A stretch of 29,395 nucleotides of DNA. It comes from COMBO-56-21 sp038852315 (GTDB lineage: Archaea > Thermoplasmatota > Thermoplasmata > UBA10834). The notes beneath the pieces were generated by a model. It was not told where the DNA came from, ran no database searches, and was given only the letters and a program-made list of their open reading frames with translations. The position numbers and the translations under genes were made by a program. Location: assembly GCA_038852315.1 (NCBI GenBank), contig JAWCKF010000024.1:1-29395 (forward strand). Direction: 5' to 3'. Shown here in pieces: positions 15,804 to 22,484 of the stretch (position 1 is its first letter; each line of letters opens with the position of its first letter).

Positions 15804-16838
15804 CTACCAGCTGTCGCTCAAAACGAATGGGCCGGCCTTCGTCTTGACCAGCCTGACCTGGTCGGTCTTCCGGAAGAACCCCCTGGGCTTCCTGACCTCG
15901 AGCGTCTCCATCGTCTCGGGGTCGAGCACCTGCAGCTCGTGCTCCGACTCTGCGACGATGACCGCGCGCTTTATGGCCGACCGCGGTGCCACCAGGGAGC
16001 ACTCTTCGACGCCCTTGACACGGATTGTGTGCGACTCGCCTGTTGCGAGGTCGATCGCACGGACGACACCCTTCCCTAGACCCTGGGCGTAGTAGACGCC
16101 GCCCTCATAGGCTATGACGTCGCCCGCAGCGAACCTCTGGAACCTCACCATGAACGTCATCCTGTAGACTTCACGTCCGCCGCGCCTGCCCCAGAGGCTC
16201 GACGATTCCTTGAACTCGGCGCACATCTGCTCCTGGAGCTCGCGCGCGACCGCCCTCGCTGCGGGCACCGTGCTGAAGTAGAAATCCATGCCGCCCCTCA
16301 CGCGCTCTATCTTGCTGATGAACACGTCGCGGGAGGACTTCCGCATCGCTGCGACCCTGTCCTTCACGAGCCTCTCGACATCGCTTTGCACGCTCTGAGG
16401 CAGGGAGCGCTCGTGCCCCCTGACCTGGAGTATCGCCTCGTAGTACCTCCCCTGCTGCCTCGAGCACTCGTCACACGACCCCTGCTTGAGTCTCACTATG
16501 GTCGTCAGACGCCTTTCGAAGGCGACATCGTGCGCGCTAACCGCGACATCGACCGTCGCCTGGAGGTTTCTCTCGTCCCTCTGCTCCAGCATGATGCGAA
16601 CCTCGGAGACCTTTGCCTCCCCGGCGACCACGAGCGCCTCCTCGATCGCGCGCTCGACCGCCTCTCTGATGGAGCCAACGTCCTCCCACCCGCGGCGAGT
16701 TTCCATGGACGAGCAGTGGGCGCACAGGCGGAGGTCTACGTGCTCTGGCAGCGTCACGAGCCTGTGCCTCTTCGAGTAACACTCTCTGCAGAGGGAGCCT
16801 ATCAGCTCCCCCTCGCGCCCGCACTCTACACAGAACAT
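15804..16838 (-). CDS. nmd3: NMD3-family ribosome biogenesis protein
   Basis: This is a 344-residue archaeal homologue of NMD3, which in eukaryotes binds the 60S subunit and serves as its export adaptor. In archaea a role in late large-subunit assembly is presumed. The N-terminus contains the family's Cys pairs: C3/C6 (CVEC), C17/C20 (CREC) and C39/C42 (CAHC), with a further CDEC near residue 130. The middle has the conserved IVRLKQGSCDEC and YYEAILQVRG, followed by the SH3/OB-like C-terminal region (FAAGDVIAYEGGVYYAQGLGKG). It lacks the eukaryotic C-terminal NES/NLS extension, as expected. The ATG directly follows the DUF424 stop (TGAATG), so it is translationally coupled as the last gene of the mcm operon. 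Confidence 0.93.
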   Translation of the reverse strand: MFCVECGREGELIGSLCRECYSKRHRLVTLPEHVDLRLCAHCSSMETRRGWEDVGSIREAVERAIEEALVVAGEAKVSEVRIMLEQRDERNLQATVDVAVSAHDVAFERRLTTIVRLKQGSCDECSRQQGRYYEAILQVRGHERSLPQSVQSDVERLVKDRVAAMRKSSRDVFISKIERVRGGMDFYFSTVPAARAVARELQEQMCAEFKESSSLWGRRGGREVYRMTFMVRFQRFAAGDVIAYEGGVYYAQGLGKGVVRAIDLATGESHTIRVKGVEECSLVAPRSAIKRAVIVAESEHELQVLDPETMETLEVRKPRGFFRKTDQVRLVKTKAGPFVLSDSW

Positions 16839-17135
16839 TCACATCATCCTCGCCATCTGTGCATGGGGGACGCCCCCGATGTCCAGCACGCATGCGGGAT
16901 CGACGAACCCGCGTGCGATGGCGCACGCGACCGTGCGCTTGCCGACGAGGTTGGCGATCGTGGCGATCTCCAGCCTGTTGGCCAGGAGCTCTTCGTCCCC
17001 CTCCTCGCCCTTGTAGAAGCTCTCGGAGACGTGGAACTTGACGCCCTTGCCCGTGAAGGTCTTCCCGAGTATGTCCGTGTCGCACGCGGCCACGAGCGTC
17101 TCCCGCCCCTGTCTGTAGACCTTGATGCTTATCAT
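16839..17135 (-). CDS. DUF424 family protein
   Basis: This is a 98-residue protein of the archaea-specific DUF424/COG2412 family. Recognisable parts are MISIKVYRQGRETLVAACD, LGKTFTGKGVKFHVSESFY and the C-terminal ARGFVDPACVLDIGGVPHAQ. Its molecular function is not established. In many archaea it lies beside translation and replication genes (aIF2-beta, NMD3, MCM), as here. Its ATG overlaps the mcm stop by four bases (ATGA) and its stop abuts the nmd3 start, so it is the middle gene of a tightly coupled three-gene operon. Confidence 0.88.
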   Translation of the reverse strand: MISIKVYRQGRETLVAACDTDILGKTFTGKGVKFHVSESFYKGEEGDEELLANRLEIATIANLVGKRTVACAIARGFVDPACVLDIGGVPHAQMARMM

Positions 17136-19255
17136 CCGAGGCGCTCCTCGCTCGCGAGCTTGTAGTATCCCGGCTGCGGGGAGTACACCTCGCCTGCGTC
17201 GCTCAGCCTCTTCAGCAGCGCCCTCACCCTGTCTTCGGGGATGTTCTCCGAGAGCGCTCTCTGTATTAGCACCTCGGCGCTCACGCCCCTGCGCTCGTCC
17301 GAGAGCTGCTGGACGAGGCTGCGTATGACATATATCTGCTCCCTCTGGCTCCTGCTGGTGCCCGTCGCTATGATGTCTATGTCCCTCCGGCCGCCCTCGC
17401 TCGCGACCTTGGACAGATAGTATTCGACGATCTTGATTGCCCGCTGCGCGTCCTCCGTGGTCACCATCGGGCTGAGACGGGCACGCGCACTCGCCTCGGA
17501 CAGCCTTATGAGAGCCTCCAGCTGCCTCGCGGTGATGGGTACGGAGGCTTCCTCACCCTCGCCCATCTTGCGTATCGATATGTAGTACCCCTCGAGCGTG
17601 CGCACGGCCTCATCGCTCATCACGGGCGTGATGCGTTTGCTGTATGCCACGTACTTCCTCAGGAAGTCCCTGTCCATGGCAGGCACCAGCCCGGCACTGT
17701 CCCTCATTATCTCCGCCGCGTCGACCTCGGCCAGCGCCTCGGGTGATTCCTGGAGCCTCACCTCGCCCCTCCTGTGAGCCTTCAGTATGTGCGCCGCGAC
17801 CTTCCTGTCCTGCTCCGAGTCAGGTCTGTCGGTCATCGTGAATATGGCATCGAACCTGGAGAGCAGCGCAGGTGGCAGGTCGATCTGCTCCGCGATGCTC
17901 CTGTTCTCGTCGAACCTTCCATACTTCGGGTTCGCGGCACCGAGGACGGCGCATCTGGATTGGAGCGTCGCGGTTATGCCGGCCTTCGCCACAGATATCG
18001 TGCCCTGCTCCAGGCTCTCGTGTATGCTGGACCTGTCCTGGTCGTTCATCTTGTCCAGCTCGTCTATGCATGCGAGGCCCTTGTCAGCGAGCACGAGCGC
18101 ACCAGCTTCGAGCGTCCATCTGCCCTCCCCGAACTCGTCCTTGACCGCGGCGGCTGTGAGGCCTGCTGCCGAAGACGACTTCCCAGAGGTGTATATCCCC
18201 CTGGGCGCGAGCTGGGCCATGTACCTCAGTATCTGTGACTTCGCGGTCCCGGGGTCTCCTATGAGCGCAATGTGTATGTCGCCCCTGATGCGCGTGCCGT
18301 CATCCATCACCTTGCCCACGCCGCCGAAGAGCTGCAGTGCCAGGGCCTCCTTCTCCAGCTCGTAGCCGTATATGGTCGGGGATATGGATGCCACGATCTT
18401 CTCGAACACATCAGCCGAGGAAGCGAACTCGCGGATCTTCAGCTCGTCCTCGGGCGTGATGACTATCTCCTCGTACTCGTGCTCCTCGTATTCGATCGAG
18501 TTGACATCGAGGTGTATCTCGAACAAGGTGGACTTGACCTGGGTGCCCTTCTGCGTGCTCCTCAGGATGCCGTTCAGTATGACCCTGTCGCCCGGCGACA
18601 CCCGGCCTGCGATGTCATCCTCGACGTACCCAACTAGCCTCTCCGGCTGCGCCCCGCCCCTCAGTCCCTCAGGAGGCTCCTGTATCTCGATCTTCTGCGT
18701 GTCGACGAACCTCGAAGGATCGGTGAGCAGCCTGAACTTCGTGGATCCGGTGCCACGGCCGCACCCGCCCTCGTCCTTGGGACACTCCAGCGGCTCGTGG
18801 AACTGCATGCCCTCCTGCTCGACCGTTATCCTGTGGCCGCACCTGACGCACTCGAACTCCGCCACGGTGACACGCGGACGCACCTCCGTCGCCTTTCTCA
18901 GCAGGCCCTCGATAGATACGAAAGTACCGAGATGCTTGGCCCTCAGCTTGCGTATCTCCACTCGGGAGTCGTGCGGCAACCCCTTGACCCGGAAATGCAC
19001 GTACGGGCTGGTGAGCGCGTGCGAGACCATCCGCTTGAGCGCGTCCTCGGCGCACTTGAGAGCCATCGTGGGATTCGTGAGCGTGTAGTTCGCGAGGTCG
19101 GGATCGAACTTCTCGATGTCGGAGAAGTCAACGTACAGGCTCCTGACCTCAGGATACAGGTCCGCGATCGCCGACACCTGGTGCCTCCGCTCATCCCCTC
19201 CCAGGAACTCCTCCCAGATCGCGACAAGGTCCTCAGGTGTGTACTCTTTCGGCAT
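17132..19255 (-). CDS. mcm: Minichromosome maintenance replicative helicase MCM
   Basis: This is the replicative DNA helicase, 707 residues, a normal length for archaeal MCM with no intein. The N-terminal domain carries the zinc-binding cysteines C136, C139, C158 and C165 and an OB fold. The AAA+ part shows Walker A GDPGTAKS (333-340), Walker B LACIDEL (up to 400), sensor I GAANPKYGRF and the arginine finger LLSRFD (R467). A winged helix ends the protein (about 635-700). I chose the ATG at 19255 because AGGGGGAG lies six bases upstream and the N-terminus then matches the family. A longer form from 19309 is possible, since that codon is about 29 bases from a box A. It heads the mcm-DUF424-nmd3 operon. 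Confidence 0.97.
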   Translation of the reverse strand: MPKEYTPEDLVAIWEEFLGGDERRHQVSAIADLYPEVRSLYVDFSDIEKFDPDLANYTLTNPTMALKCAEDALKRMVSHALTSPYVHFRVKGLPHDSRVEIRKLRAKHLGTFVSIEGLLRKATEVRPRVTVAEFECVRCGHRITVEQEGMQFHEPLECPKDEGGCGRGTGSTKFRLLTDPSRFVDTQKIEIQEPPEGLRGGAQPERLVGYVEDDIAGRVSPGDRVILNGILRSTQKGTQVKSTLFEIHLDVNSIEYEEHEYEEIVITPEDELKIREFASSADVFEKIVASISPTIYGYELEKEALALQLFGGVGKVMDDGTRIRGDIHIALIGDPGTAKSQILRYMAQLAPRGIYTSGKSSSAAGLTAAAVKDEFGEGRWTLEAGALVLADKGLACIDELDKMNDQDRSSIHESLEQGTISVAKAGITATLQSRCAVLGAANPKYGRFDENRSIAEQIDLPPALLSRFDAIFTMTDRPDSEQDRKVAAHILKAHRRGEVRLQESPEALAEVDAAEIMRDSAGLVPAMDRDFLRKYVAYSKRITPVMSDEAVRTLEGYYISIRKMGEGEEASVPITARQLEALIRLSEASARARLSPMVTTEDAQRAIKIVEYYLSKVASEGGRRDIDIIATGTSRSQREQIYVIRSLVQQLSDERRGVSAEVLIQRALSENIPEDRVRALLKRLSDAGEVYSPQPGYYKLASEERLG

Positions 19256-19332
19256 CAGTCTCTCCCCCTGCTCGGTCGATGCCCCTGCCCTTCCCAGAAC
19301 GCTCGGCAAAAGGGTCTAGGGAATCGGCGATG

Positions 19333-19343
19333 AGATACATAAG
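19333..19343 (-). promoter_or_regulatory. Box A of the mcm operon
   Basis: On the minus strand, CTTATGTATC is centred near 19338 at the end of the tsr3 gene. Transcription would begin around 19312, giving a leader of about 57 bases to the ATG at 19255, or a nearly leaderless mRNA for the alternative start at 19309. Confidence 0.45.
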
Positions 19344-19344
19344 G

Positions 19345-19890
19345 CTACTCCGCGTGCGCATCTTTGTGCCTTTCCATTGACTGTAGCATCCGCTCCTGCT
19401 CTGCAACGACCTCCGCGCTCGTGCGCGCAGATGCGTATGCGTCGAGCCGCTCCTTGTTTATGTCGATGAAGGTCCGGCCCCATTTGAACAAGCCCATGAG
19501 TTCCTCCGCCCGCCCGCGCTCGCCCAGGATGTAGAGCGCAGCGGCGAGCGCCTCTGCGCTACTGAGCTTTTGGGGCTTGCCGAAGTTGATCGGGTTTGCC
19601 GCGAGCAGAAAGGGCAATGCGCGGTGCCTGAGCACCTTTCTGAACCTCGGGAACCGGGAGAGCTTCTCCCAGGAGCAGTCGAGCACGACGATCCCCCTCG
19701 CCTTCGCAGCGTCGGCGTCCTCGGCGGAAAGGGCCTTCTCCGCCTCCGGGTCAAGGATCACACTCCCGGGCGGTATCCTCGCTGGCGTGGAGACCTCTTC
19801 CACCTTGCGGAAGCGCACCAGCTTGGCCGCCGTGCACCTTTTCGGATCATCTTCGCGCTCGAGGAGCGCATACAGCTTCGGACCGCTCAT
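19345..19890 (-). CDS. tsr3: Tsr3/DUF367-family rRNA aminocarboxypropyltransferase
   Basis: This is a 181-residue protein of the Tsr3 family, SPOUT-like enzymes that transfer the aminocarboxypropyl group of S-adenosylmethionine to a small-subunit rRNA uridine (the helix 31 position in yeast 18S rRNA). Conserved stretches are VLDCSWEKL, LPFLLAANPINFG and KLSSAEALAAALYILG, followed by FKWGRTFIDIN. Two ATG codons are possible (19899 and 19890). Box A at 19917-19924 predicts transcription from about 19895, which favours the ATG at 19890 with a nearly absent leader. The gene diverges from the C/D box sRNA at 19990, which is also predicted to act on 16S rRNA, and lies upstream of the mcm-nmd3 operon, so ribosome-maturation functions cluster here. 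Confidence 0.9.
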   Translation of the reverse strand: MSGPKLYALLEREDDPKRCTAAKLVRFRKVEEVSTPARIPPGSVILDPEAEKALSAEDADAAKARGIVVLDCSWEKLSRFPRFRKVLRHRALPFLLAANPINFGKPQKLSSAEALAAALYILGERGRAEELMGLFKWGRTFIDINKERLDAYASARTSAEVVAEQERMLQSMERHKDAHAE

Positions 19891-19916
19891 GACACCCATT
19901 GATAGTTCGAACGCTG

Positions 19917-19924
19917 GTATAAAG
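19917..19924 (-). promoter_or_regulatory. Box A of tsr3
   Basis: On the minus strand, CCTTTATACC is centred about 30 bases before the ATG at 19890. This indicates a leaderless or almost leaderless transcript. It is divergent from the sRNA promoter. Confidence 0.6.
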
Positions 19925-19959
19925 GGATGGGCCAGGGAGAAGCGAAGGTAGCCGAATCG

Positions 19960-19966
19960 TATTTAG
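19960..19966 (+). promoter_or_regulatory. Box A of the C/D box sRNA
   Basis: TATTTAG lies about 26 bases before 19988-19990, exactly where the sRNA terminal stem begins. An 8-bp inverted repeat (GGCGGGCG/CGCCCGCC, 19971-19992) occupies the space between box A and the predicted start. Confidence 0.55.
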
Positions 19967-19989
19967 CACGGGCGGGCGTTACGTCGCCC

Positions 19990-20049
19990 GCCACGATGAC
20001 GAGAAGAACCGTGCTGAACTTGTGATGAGTGATGGGCGATCCGAGTGGC
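19990..20049 (+). ncRNA. C/D box 2'-O-methylation guide sRNA
   Basis: All parts of a dual-guide archaeal C/D RNA are present in order: terminal stem GCCAC (19990-19994), box C ATGACGA (19996-20002), an 11-base guide, box D' CTGA (20014-20017), a 4-base spacer, box C' GTGATGA (20022-20028), a 12-base guide (20029-20040), box D CCGA (20041-20044) and the closing stem GTGGC (20045-20049). Boxes C and D each carry one U-to-C change. These two positions face each other in the kink-turn (normally U-U, here C-C), so they look compensatory. Exactly one base separates the stem from box C, giving the 3-base kink-turn bulge. The second guide pairs with the universal 16S segment 1398-1409 (E. coli numbering; one mismatch at C1399, one G-U) and places C1402 at the N+5 target position. 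I could not assign a target to the first guide. Confidence 0.85.
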
Positions 20050-20086
20050 ACCCCCTCGCTGCGAGCGCTGCGAGCTAGCCTAGAAA

Positions 20087-20097
20087 AGTAATATAGG
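20087..20097 (+). promoter_or_regulatory. Box A and ribosome-binding site of the RDD gene
   Basis: AGTAATATAGG is centred about 40 bases before the ATG at 20133. GGTG at 20121-20124 lies eight bases before the start codon. The interval between the sRNA and this promoter contains only a GC-rich imperfect repeat (CTCGCTGCGAG) that may help end the sRNA. Confidence 0.55.
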
Positions 20098-20132
20098 GCC
20101 CGCAGGCATCCGAGGGGTCAGGTGCGATTGAC

Positions 20133-20567
20133 ATGCCTACAGGTTTCGACTACTTGAGCCACGATCACGCGCTCCAGCTGCACTGGGTGAAGCGACTCGT
20201 TGCGATAGTGATAGATTCGCTGTTGATCTGGGTGCCGCTGCTGCTCTTCCTCACGCTCCTCGGCTTCCATGCCGTGCTCCCTTCCCTGCTCTTCGGGCCG
20301 ATACTCTTCGTCTACGCTGCGTTCTTCGAGCTGATGACGGGCGGCACACTGGGGAAGATGCTGATGCACATGAAGGCCGTGTCGATGAGTGGCCAGATGA
20401 CGACAGTCCAGGCGTTCGTCCGGAACTTCTCGAAGATCTTCGCGGTCATACTGCTGCTAGACTGGATCATAGGGATGGCCATGGAGACGAAGGATCCGAG
20501 GCAGAAGTGGACGGACCAGCTCGTCCACACGGCCGTGATCGCCGTCGATAGGCCCGGCGGGACCTGA
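20133..20567 (+). CDS. RDD-family membrane protein
   Basis: This is a 144-residue membrane protein of the RDD family, named for its Arg-Asp-Asp residues. Here the first motif reads KRLVAIVIDSLLIW, retaining the Arg and the Asp. Three hydrophobic helices are visible (about residues 22-42, 48-68 and 103-121). GGTLGKMLMHMKAV and the C-terminal DPRQKWTDQLVHTAVI are also family signatures. RDD proteins are mostly of unknown function; some have been implicated in ion antiport. It has its own promoter and ribosome-binding site and is convergent with the small winged-helix gene, with a gap of seven bases. Confidence 0.85.
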   Translation: MPTGFDYLSHDHALQLHWVKRLVAIVIDSLLIWVPLLLFLTLLGFHAVLPSLLFGPILFVYAAFFELMTGGTLGKMLMHMKAVSMSGQMTTVQAFVRNFSKIFAVILLLDWIIGMAMETKDPRQKWTDQLVHTAVIAVDRPGGT

Positions 20568-20574
20568 AGAGGGC

Positions 20575-20820
20575 CTAATCGACCCACCAGAGCCAGCCGC
20601 GTCGCTCGACGGAGACCTCGCCCCTGATTAGGCCCTTCTTCTTCATCTTCGTCAGGAAGAGCACGGTCTGGTCTGGACACTTCTTACCTTCATTACCAGC
20701 CTCGATTTCAATCTCAATGGTGGTGAGGGGGCCCTTCAATCTCAAGAGATTGAGCACGAACTTCTCGGCCTCGAGAACCTCCATCACTTTTGAAGTCCCG
20801 GCAGAATTGGGTTTCAACAT
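20575..20820 (-). CDS. Small winged-helix protein, possible regulator
   Basis: This is an 81-residue basic protein. From about residue 15 it follows a winged-helix pattern: helix EAEKFVLNLLRL, a Gly-Pro-Leu turn, a second helix, a recognition-like helix DQTVLFLTKMKKKGLI and a two-strand wing RGEVSVERRGWLWWVD. It resembles archaeal MarR/ArsR-like single-domain regulators in size and layout, but I cannot name a family. The ATG at 20820 lies about 30 bases from a TATA-like palindrome, so the mRNA may be leaderless. An internal ATG at 20784 is an alternative start. Two palindromes directly upstream could be self-regulatory operator sites. Confidence 0.65.
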   Translation of the reverse strand: MLKPNSAGTSKVMEVLEAEKFVLNLLRLKGPLTTIEIEIEAGNEGKKCPDQTVLFLTKMKKKGLIRGEVSVERRGWLWWVD

Positions 20821-20829
20821 GTTGTAAAG

Positions 20830-20855
20830 GGATATCCGCTGATTTGAGATATCTC
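20830..20855. promoter_or_regulatory. Two GATATC-centred palindromes before the winged-helix gene
   Basis: GGATATCC (20830-20837) and GAGATATCTC (20846-20855) are both perfect palindromes. Their centres are 17 bases apart, somewhat under two helical turns. The second coincides with the expected box A position for the gene starting at 20820, so a bound protein would block transcription. They are candidate operator sites. Confidence 0.4.
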
Positions 20856-20881
20856 ACTTGGTCAGCTTGTTGTTGCAAGAG

Positions 20882-20903
20882 ACACACAGAACACACACAG
20901 AAC
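20882..20903 (+). repeat. Tandem duplication of an 11-base unit
   Basis: ACACACAGAAC occurs twice, head to tail and without mismatch. It sits in an AC-rich intergenic stretch between the winged-helix gene and the 3' end of the pilin gene. The remaining bases to 20981 show no gene. Confidence 0.7.
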
Positions 20904-20981
20904 GAACGGATTCACGTCGGAATAATAGAAGGTTTAAGGGGTTTTGACGAACATACTCCACGAGCCAGTACACCTCACTGC

Positions 20982-21506
20982 CTAACCAGTGAACTCGTAC
21001 GAGAGCATCGAACCGTCAGTGGGCTCGTGCAACATCGTCAGGGTGTACGTGACAGTGTTCGAGAACGACCCTTCTGTCGCGGTTATGATGATGTAATCAC
21101 CGTTGCTCATCGCACCGTTGCCAGACAGGTCATACACCACGACGCTGACAGTGAAGGTATCCGTCAGGTCTACCTCCCCCAAATCCTCGGACTTAGGGAT
21201 TGGGGCGCCTGTCAAACCCGCAGTCGTGGGAGTCCACGACGCTGAGCCATCGCTGTAGCTCAGCTGGATCGTCACATCTCCCCACTTGACCTCTGAGGTC
21301 GGGGCCGTGAACTCAATCTTGAAGCCGTCCGTCACACTCGTCTTTCTCAACACATTCACCGCGGGGGTGTTTGTGGTGCCGCCGAATCCCAGGACCATGA
21401 CGTACAGCACGGCCGCTAGGACGACCGTAATCGCGACCATCAGGATGGTAGCGATGACGGGGGACACCGCCTCCGAATCCTTTCGGATTGCCCAAATCTT
21501 CTTCAC
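20982..21506 (-). CDS. Archaeal type IV pilin-like protein (class III signal peptide)
   Basis: This is a 174-residue secreted subunit of the archaeal pilin_N (DUF1628) type. The N-terminus MKKIWAIRKDSEAVSPVIAT is the class III signal followed by a long hydrophobic helix to about residue 41. In this family a PibD/EppA-type peptidase cuts just before the conserved segment and the helix packs into the filament core. The rest is Thr/Ser/Val-rich beta sandwich typical of an exposed head domain. Translation starts at a GTG (21506), seven bases after a perfect AGGAGG. The promoter and a GAAA-capped hairpin lie just upstream, suggesting strong, stable expression. It lies downstream of the KaiC operon on the same strand but has its own promoter. 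No pilus ATPase gene is in the window. Confidence 0.85.
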   Translation of the reverse strand: MKKIWAIRKDSEAVSPVIATILMVAITVVLAAVLYVMVLGFGGTTNTPAVNVLRKTSVTDGFKIEFTAPTSEVKWGDVTIQLSYSDGSASWTPTTAGLTGAPIPKSEDLGEVDLTDTFTVSVVVYDLSGNGAMSNGDYIIITATEGSFSNTVTYTLTMLHEPTDGSMLSYEFTG

Positions 21507-21513
21507 GTTTCGT

Positions 21514-21572
21514 CCTCCTGCAGGCCTTTCGACCTGCGCGTGTGTATAACGACCGAGCGGAGTTTAAATAGC
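21514..21572 (-). promoter_or_regulatory. Pilin promoter, leader hairpin and Shine-Dalgarno
   Basis: On the minus strand, box A GCTATTTAAACT (21572-21561) predicts a start near 21541. The leader begins almost at once with a 7-bp hairpin (21537-21520) closed by a GAAA tetraloop. It is followed directly by AGGAGG (21519-21514), seven bases before the GTG start. The hairpin leaves the ribosome-binding site exposed and may protect the 5' end. Confidence 0.65.
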
Positions 21573-21661
21573 TTCCCTGGTGGTTCTCAAAACCGATCGT
21601 TGTCTTTTTCGGCGATTGACGAACACGTAGTACTGGCCATGTCGCAAATGTGCCAGGCTCT

Positions 21662-21680
21662 GAGAACACTCCGTGTTCTC
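21662..21680. repeat. 8-bp inverted repeat between the KaiC operon and the pilin gene
   Basis: GAGAACAC-TCC-GTGTTCTC is a perfect inverted repeat. A further GTTCTC half-site lies near 21584, just upstream of the pilin box A. It could be an operator for the pilin gene or mark the end of the KaiC transcript. The rest of the 240-base interval shows no gene. Confidence 0.5.
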
Positions 21681-21746
21681 CCGGCCCGATAACGGCCTGT
21701 TAAACGACGCGGTACCGGCGAAAAGCGACGTTTTTCCCGGTTGTGC

Positions 21747-22478
21747 TCAGGTGGCGGGCTTGATGCCCGTCTTGTCGTAGGTGCAGGGTATGATGCCGAC
21801 CATCGCGGGCTTGTTCCTCACCTTCTGCACGACTATGTACTTCTTGAACTCGTGGCCGACCTTCTCGTGCTCTAGCTCGAGGATCACATCCGCGAGGTCC
21901 TCGACGCTGCTCTGGATCTTCGACTCGTGCACGCCCCTGAGCATGGTCATGAGCGTCACACTCTCCGAGTGCTGAGTGTGGGCCTTGATGGTACGCATGG
22001 CCATCAGGACCTCGCTGCTCTCGTAGTTCTCCAGGAAGAAGTCCAGCGAGTTGATGACCACCCTGAAGGGAGGCGTGAGCCTGGAGATCTCGTAGGCCAG
22101 GAAGGTGAGGAAGTTCTCCTCGCGCATCGTGTCCTGCTCCTTGAACCTCCTTATGTCGCTGAGCGTGATGCCCTCCTGCCTGAACCTGCTGATCTCCAGC
22201 TTCTTCGCCAGAACGCTCTCGTAGTACTTCGTCCCCACATTCACTATCTTCAGGTCGGTCCTCCACCCGTACTCGCGCATGACGCTCAGGACGTCCTCGT
22301 CCCGCTCTGTGGACGTGAAGTAAGTGACGGCCTCGTTGCCCGCAGAGGCGAACTGCTTCGCGAAGAACTCGGTGCCGGAGCCAGGGCTGCCGATGACGAG
22401 CACCGTGGAGCCCTTCGGTATGCCTCCCCCGAGATGCTCGTCGAGCGCTGGTATGCCGATGGACGTGTACTTCACCAT
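21747..22478 (-). CDS. KaiC-family protein with a degenerate P-loop
   Basis: This is a 243-residue single-domain member of the KaiC/RadA-like superfamily. The opening TSIGIPALDEHLGGGIPKGS is classical for KaiC domains. However, the P-loop reads GSPGSGTE (30-37): the catalytic lysine is replaced by Thr and the next Ser/Thr by Glu, so ATP hydrolysis is doubtful. The acidic residue after strand 2 (FTSTERDED) is kept, and the Walker B-like VVINSLDFF has no acidic residue at its end. It is the last gene of the three-gene KaiC operon, six bases after the stop of the preceding gene. It probably works as a regulatory or structural partner in a hetero-oligomer with the intact paralogue, which is inference. 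The downstream neighbour is a pilin. Confidence 0.85.
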   Translation of the reverse strand: MVKYTSIGIPALDEHLGGGIPKGSTVLVIGSPGSGTEFFAKQFASAGNEAVTYFTSTERDEDVLSVMREYGWRTDLKIVNVGTKYYESVLAKKLEISRFRQEGITLSDIRRFKEQDTMREENFLTFLAYEISRLTPPFRVVINSLDFFLENYESSEVLMAMRTIKAHTQHSESVTLMTMLRGVHESKIQSSVEDLADVILELEHEKVGHEFKKYIVVQKVRNKPAMVGIIPCTYDKTGIKPAT

Positions 22479-22484
22479 GCCAGC

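Noticed and set aside
14848..16092. A 414-codon open frame on the plus strand
   Set aside because: It lies opposite fumarase alpha and nmd3, both clearly recognised. The composition (Arg/His/Leu-rich) is typical of an antisense frame in GC-rich DNA.
17132..19255. Possible intein in mcm, a common intein host gene
   Set aside because: The protein has normal length and its Walker A, Walker B and arginine-finger regions are uninterrupted.
19971..19992. GGCGGGCG/CGCCCGCC hairpin as an intrinsic terminator of the tsr3 side
   Set aside because: It has no T-run after it, lies in the promoter interval of the sRNA, and its second arm is used by the sRNA terminal stem. It is better read as promoter sequence or chance GC pairing.
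20882..20903. Tandem 11-base repeat as a CRISPR remnant or attachment site
   Set aside because: There are only two direct copies without spacers, in low-complexity AC-rich DNA, and there is no integrase or tRNA boundary nearby.
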